Of a stretch of DNA of 8,445 nucleotides, positions 6,234-8,445 are shown one piece after another; positions within the stretch are counted from its first letter, which is position 1, and the number at the start of each line of letters is the position of its first letter. The notes beneath the pieces are model-generated. The model was not told where the DNA came from, did not search any database, and was given only the letters and a program-made list of their open reading frames with translations. Made by a program: the position numbers and the translations under genes. Origin of the DNA: CAZBEA01 sp964490835 (GTDB lineage Bacteria; Patescibacteriota; Microgenomatia; Levybacterales; GWA1-39-11); assembly GCA_964490835.1 (NCBI GenBank), contig CAZBEA010000046.1:1-8445 (forward strand). Direction: 5' to 3'.

Positions 6234-6701
6234 CTAATACACCTCAACTCTCGTGCCAATTTGCGCCCATGAGAAAAGCCACGCAGCCGACTCAAGTGGA
6301 ACATTTACACATCCGTGAGAGGCTCTTACTCCAAAATTATTATGCCAGTATGCTCCGTGTATAGCGTATGCCTGGTAAAAATACATAACGTGCGGTACGT
6401 CTTTAATGTAGTATTTGCCTGATGGATACAAATATTTATACGGTGACGGTCCTTTCATGTCTTGCTTCTCAATTTTACTACGAATCTTAAACCCCCCTTT
6501 GACAGTTGGTGTAAGTTTCATGCCCGTTGAAACCTTCGTCTCGTGCTGAATTTGTCCGCCTTCCCAAGCCCGGAGAGTTTGACTCCCCAGATCAACAGTG
6601 ATGAGTTTGTCTGCTGTGATAATGTCTTCAGCATTGGCCTTTGAAGGTATAAGGAAAAAGAGAAGAAAAAGCGTGATGAGTACTTTTGTCATTGATACCA
6701 T
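6234..6701 (-). CDS. L,D-transpeptidase (YkuD domain), exported
   Basis: A secreted peptidoglycan cross-linking enzyme. From ATG 6701 it has 155 residues: a signal peptide (TKVLITLFLLFFLIPSKANA, cleavage likely after Ala24 before EDI) and a compact YkuD domain (about 30-155). The catalytic motif is intact, with His115, His120 and Ser128-His129-Gly130-Cys131 followed by VN (133 is Asn); Cys131 is the nucleophile. YkuD enzymes form 3-3 cross-links or attach proteins to the wall. The short length means there is no LysM, SH3 or other binding domain. ATG 6701 is 9 bases after a TATGAT hexamer; ATG 6692, which gives a cleaner signal peptide, and GTG 6707 are alternatives. It is transcribed apart from its neighbours, 79 bases before the anchored-protein gene. 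With the nearby CAP protein it points to surface functions. Confidence 0.92.
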   Translation of the reverse strand: MVSMTKVLITLFLLFFLIPSKANAEDIITADKLITVDLGSQTLRAWEGGQIQHETKVSTGMKLTPTVKGGFKIRSKIEKQDMKGPSPYKYLYPSGKYYIKDVPHVMYFYQAYAIHGAYWHNNFGVRASHGCVNVPLESAAWLFSWAQIGTRVEVY

Positions 6702-6710
6702 AACCACTGT

Positions 6711-6716
6711 ATCATA
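6711..6716 (-). promoter_or_regulatory. -10 element of the L,D-transpeptidase gene
   Basis: The minus-strand hexamer TATGAT is a five-of-six match to TATAAT. It lies 9 bases before the ATG at 6701, so the mRNA would have no leader or one of about 3 bases. A TTGGAC lies 14 bases upstream, too close for a normal -35. Confidence 0.45.
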
Positions 6717-6737
6717 CGCGTTAGGAGTGTGTCCAAT

Positions 6738-7106
6738 TTAGGAGAGAATGTGGTCTTCGGGTGTCCAGCCGGGATACGATGATATCTTGATCCACGAAGA
6801 ATTTCCTGTAATCGAGTGAACCGATCGGGGGTGAATTGATATTTTTTCTTCTGTAAAAAGATGAATTTTTGTTCCATCGACAGTGATATCAATTTCTCCT
6901 TCTAAAATTTCAAATAGCTCGGTTGAATTTTTGTGATGATGGGCAGGGACATCATCGGCCACAACGATTGCTATGCTGTATTCGGGGTGATCCGAGGTGG
7001 GTTCAATCTCACATGTTATTTGAGTAGGATGTGATTGGTCGTTTGTAATAATATTTTTCCCGGGATATTTTTTTCTGAGTGAGTCAACAACTTCTTGTGC
7101 ATTCAT
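6738..7106 (-). CDS. Small single-domain cupin (Cupin_2 type)
   Basis: A 122-residue cytoplasmic protein with one cupin barrel. Motif 1 is HHHKNSTELFEILEG (56-70), giving likely metal ligands among His56-His58 and Glu63; motif 2 is ISIHPRSVHSI (89-99) with the fourth ligand His97. An intact metal site suggests a small-molecule-binding or enzymatic cupin such as an isomerase or dioxygenase relative, but the substrate cannot be assigned. The region before the barrel (1-45) carries EIEPTSDHPEYSIAIVV. A longer in-frame reading up to 7229 exists but is rejected: its extra 41 residues overlap the 3' end of the CAP gene and are rich in Arg, Cys and Trp. Start 7106 is 2 bases after the CAP gene stop (TAAGCATG), with no Shine-Dalgarno sequence, so translation is probably coupled to that gene. 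Confidence 0.87.
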   Translation of the reverse strand: MNAQEVVDSLRKKYPGKNIITNDQSHPTQITCEIEPTSDHPEYSIAIVVADDVPAHHHKNSTELFEILEGEIDITVDGTKIHLFTEEKISIHPRSVHSITGNSSWIKISSYPGWTPEDHILS

Positions 7107-7108
7107 GC

Positions 7109-8431
7109 TTAATTTGTAAAATTTTGTGTTGCCATGAGGCCGTATCCTGCATTCGCGGCAACGCCAATGCCGATTTTTCCAAAAGACGAATTTAAAATAT
7201 TTGCCCGGTGTCCGGGTGAGTTCATCCAAGCATTCATAATGAGTTCGGCAGTTCCGGCAGTGGCGATATTTTCTCCCGCAGTTGTATACGAGATTCCCCC
7301 TATCGATAGCCTTTGAAACGGTGTAACGCCTTCCGGGGAGTTGTGACTAAAGTAGTTTCTTGCGACCATGTCTTTTGAATGAGCTCTTGCAACGACAGCA
7401 ATTTCCTCACTCCACACAAGCGCTTTTACGCCATTTTCGGCTCTCTTCTCATTCGTCAATTCAAAAATTCTTTGTTCGATAGATTCGGTATTTTGTGGTG
7501 TAGGGGTTGGGGTGGGAGTAGGTGTAGGTGTTGCGGTGGGGATGGGGGTAGAGGTGGGTTGTGACCCGGGTGTGGCGGGAGAACTCGGCGATGATGGTGC
7601 GGTAGTTGGAGTTGGGATAGAAGGGTTTGTGGGGGTTGGAGAGGGCTGAGAAGATGGAAGGCCGGGGATTTTTATCACGATAGGACTTTGTTTGGGTTGG
7701 GTGGGGGTAGTCGATCCACCTGAAGGAATTGGCGATGAAGGTAAAGACGGCGTTTGCTCTTCCGGAAATTCGATTGGAACCTCCTCAATAGGCGGAAGTC
7801 CTGCCTTGGCTCTTTCTTCATTTATTTTTGTCGCCGTCTCTATAATATACGGGCGTCTTATTGTGTCAAGAATTCCACGACCCGATGGAGAAAGAGGATT
7901 TGGAATGTCAAAAACCGTTCCTTCAAACGGATTGAAATTACCCAAATTACTTGGAGAAAAATAAATTTTAAAAGAAAGAGGTTTGAGAATTTTGGAACCA
8001 TCAACCTGCGATTCAACAATTTTATTGTAAGGCGCGATTGATATGACAATTGAAAAAAGGAAGAAAGTGAAAAAGAGAGACGCCACAAGAGATGGAGGAA
8101 TATTTATTAATTTATTTAATTTATGAAAATAGACAAATCGATCGATTTTGAAAAGATGCGTATCGAGCCAAAAAAAGATTTTTTTAAAAGAAATAAATTT
8201 CCACAGAAGGATAAATACTATTCCGGTAATTAACAATGCAATTTGGAGTTTGGAGAAAAATAAATTAAAAGGGTTGATGCTCGATATCAAAAGTCCCGTG
8301 GATACTGACACTGCTGAAAAAAGTAGAAATCGTAAAAATGAATAGAGCGAATAGAACCAGTATCGTTTGAGAACTACGATAAAAAGGATAAGAAAAAGTA
8401 GTACTCCTACAATGTCCAAAATATTGATCAC
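7109..8431 (-). CDS. Multi-pass membrane protein with a C-terminal CAP (SCP/PR1) domain
   Basis: A 440-residue protein in three parts. Residues 1-133 hold about four hydrophobic helices (5-23, 32-52, 63-80, 113-133) and resemble a CvpA-like membrane region. A conserved-looking segment (145-220) and a Pro/Ser/Thr linker (225-318, with a TP repeat at 300-312) follow. The CAP domain (319-440) has ARAHSKDM (349-355), NYFSHNSPEG (359-368), GENIA (386-390) and WMNSPGHRANILN (402-414); His351, Glu387 and His408 are the expected cavity residues. CAP proteins with this layout are surface-exposed, with the linker spanning the wall; their bacterial activity is not settled. The start is a GTG at 8431, backed by a TACAAT hexamer 6 bases upstream. 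The cupin gene follows 2 bases after the stop. The calls on the CAP domain are firm, and the CvpA comparison is tentative. Confidence 0.9.
   Translation of the reverse strand: MINILDIVGVLLFLILFIVVLKRYWFYSLYSFLRFLLFSAVSVSTGLLISSINPFNLFFSKLQIALLITGIVFILLWKFISFKKIFFWLDTHLFKIDRFVYFHKLNKLINIPPSLVASLFFTFFLFSIVISIAPYNKIVESQVDGSKILKPLSFKIYFSPSNLGNFNPFEGTVFDIPNPLSPSGRGILDTIRRPYIIETATKINEERAKAGLPPIEEVPIEFPEEQTPSLPSSPIPSGGSTTPTQPKQSPIVIKIPGLPSSQPSPTPTNPSIPTPTTAPSSPSSPATPGSQPTSTPIPTATPTPTPTPTPTPQNTESIEQRIFELTNEKRAENGVKALVWSEEIAVVARAHSKDMVARNYFSHNSPEGVTPFQRLSIGGISYTTAGENIATAGTAELIMNAWMNSPGHRANILNSSFGKIGIGVAANAGYGLMATQNFTN
7503..7559 (+). repeat. G-rich low-complexity repeat encoding the Thr-Pro linker on the other strand
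   Basis: The plus strand carries repeated G runs (GGGGTTGGGGTGGG near 7503 and GGGGATGGGGG near 7538) that encode alternating Thr-Pro codons of the CAP protein on the minus strand. Further G runs occur up to about 7710. The tract could form a G-quadruplex on the strand used as template by the CAP gene. It is also prone to length change by slippage. Confidence 0.6.
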
Positions 8432-8437
8432 AGATTT

Positions 8438-8443
8438 ATTGTA
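8438..8443 (-). promoter_or_regulatory. -10 element of the CAP-cupin operon (leaderless GTG start)
   Basis: The minus-strand hexamer TACAAT matches TATAAT at five of six bases and lies exactly 6 bases before the GTG at 8431. Any -35 element lies beyond the window edge. The spacing supports GTG as the true start. Confidence 0.52.
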
Positions 8444-8445
8444 TG

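Noticed and set aside
6702..6707. GTG start at 6707 for the L,D-transpeptidase
   Set aside because: It lies only 3 bases from the -10 hexamer and adds two residues with no benefit to the signal peptide; ATG 6701 or 6692 fits better.
7107..7229. An N-terminal extension of the cupin of 41 residues, starting at 7229
   Set aside because: It overlaps the conserved end of the CAP domain on the same strand in another frame, its composition is rich in Arg, Cys and Trp, and cupin similarity starts after the ATG at 7106.
7379..7964. Several plus-strand open frames opposite the CAP gene linker
   Set aside because: Their Gly/Arg-rich or Val/Gly-rich translations come from the G-rich complement of Thr-Pro codons and have no start signals.

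Overview
The window looks like chromosomal DNA of a small-genome bacterium of the Candidate Phyla Radiation (Patescibacteria, most likely near the Microgenomates). This is inferred from the AT-rich, tightly packed genes, the tandem DUF4389 membrane protein, the membrane-anchored CAP protein with a Pro/Thr linker, and the many small membrane proteins that resemble nothing familiar. Nothing seen fixes the lineage more precisely. TGA acts as a normal stop, so the recoded Gracilibacteria/Absconditabacteria code is unlikely. I saw no RNA gene, mobile element or CRISPR array, and the longest non-coding stretch is about 80 bases.

Layout. At the left edge is the first part of a minus-strand gene of unknown function. 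It is divergent from a plus-strand operon of three genes (155-2720) encoding one ABC exporter: an ATPase of the COG4586 type and two ABC-2 permeases (COG4587 and COG3694 types). All remaining genes are on the minus strand. In coordinate order they are an MFS drug-efflux-like transporter, a small three-helix membrane protein, a tandem DUF4389 membrane protein, CutA1, a membrane-anchored extracytoplasmic protein, a YkuD L,D-transpeptidase, a small cupin, and a multi-pass membrane protein ending in a CAP (SCP/PR1) domain. The theme is the cell envelope: two transport systems, a peptidoglycan cross-linking enzyme and several surface-exposed domains.

Transcription units. Minus-strand pairs anchored protein-CutA1 (ATGA overlap) and CAP protein-cupin (2-base gap) look like two-gene operons. 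MFS, the 142-residue protein, the DUF4389 protein and the L,D-transpeptidase each have their own promoter-like site. ABC operon and MFS gene converge so closely that their stop codons share one TTAA.

The most notable signal is regulatory. Six of the eight genes that begin a transcription unit have a TANNNT -10 hexamer exactly 6 bases before the start codon. This puts the expected transcription start on the first base of the ATG or GTG, so those mRNAs should be leaderless. No start in the window has a strong Shine-Dalgarno sequence. The rule also decides two starts: ATG at 3898 and not TTG for the MFS gene, and GTG at 8431 for the CAP gene.
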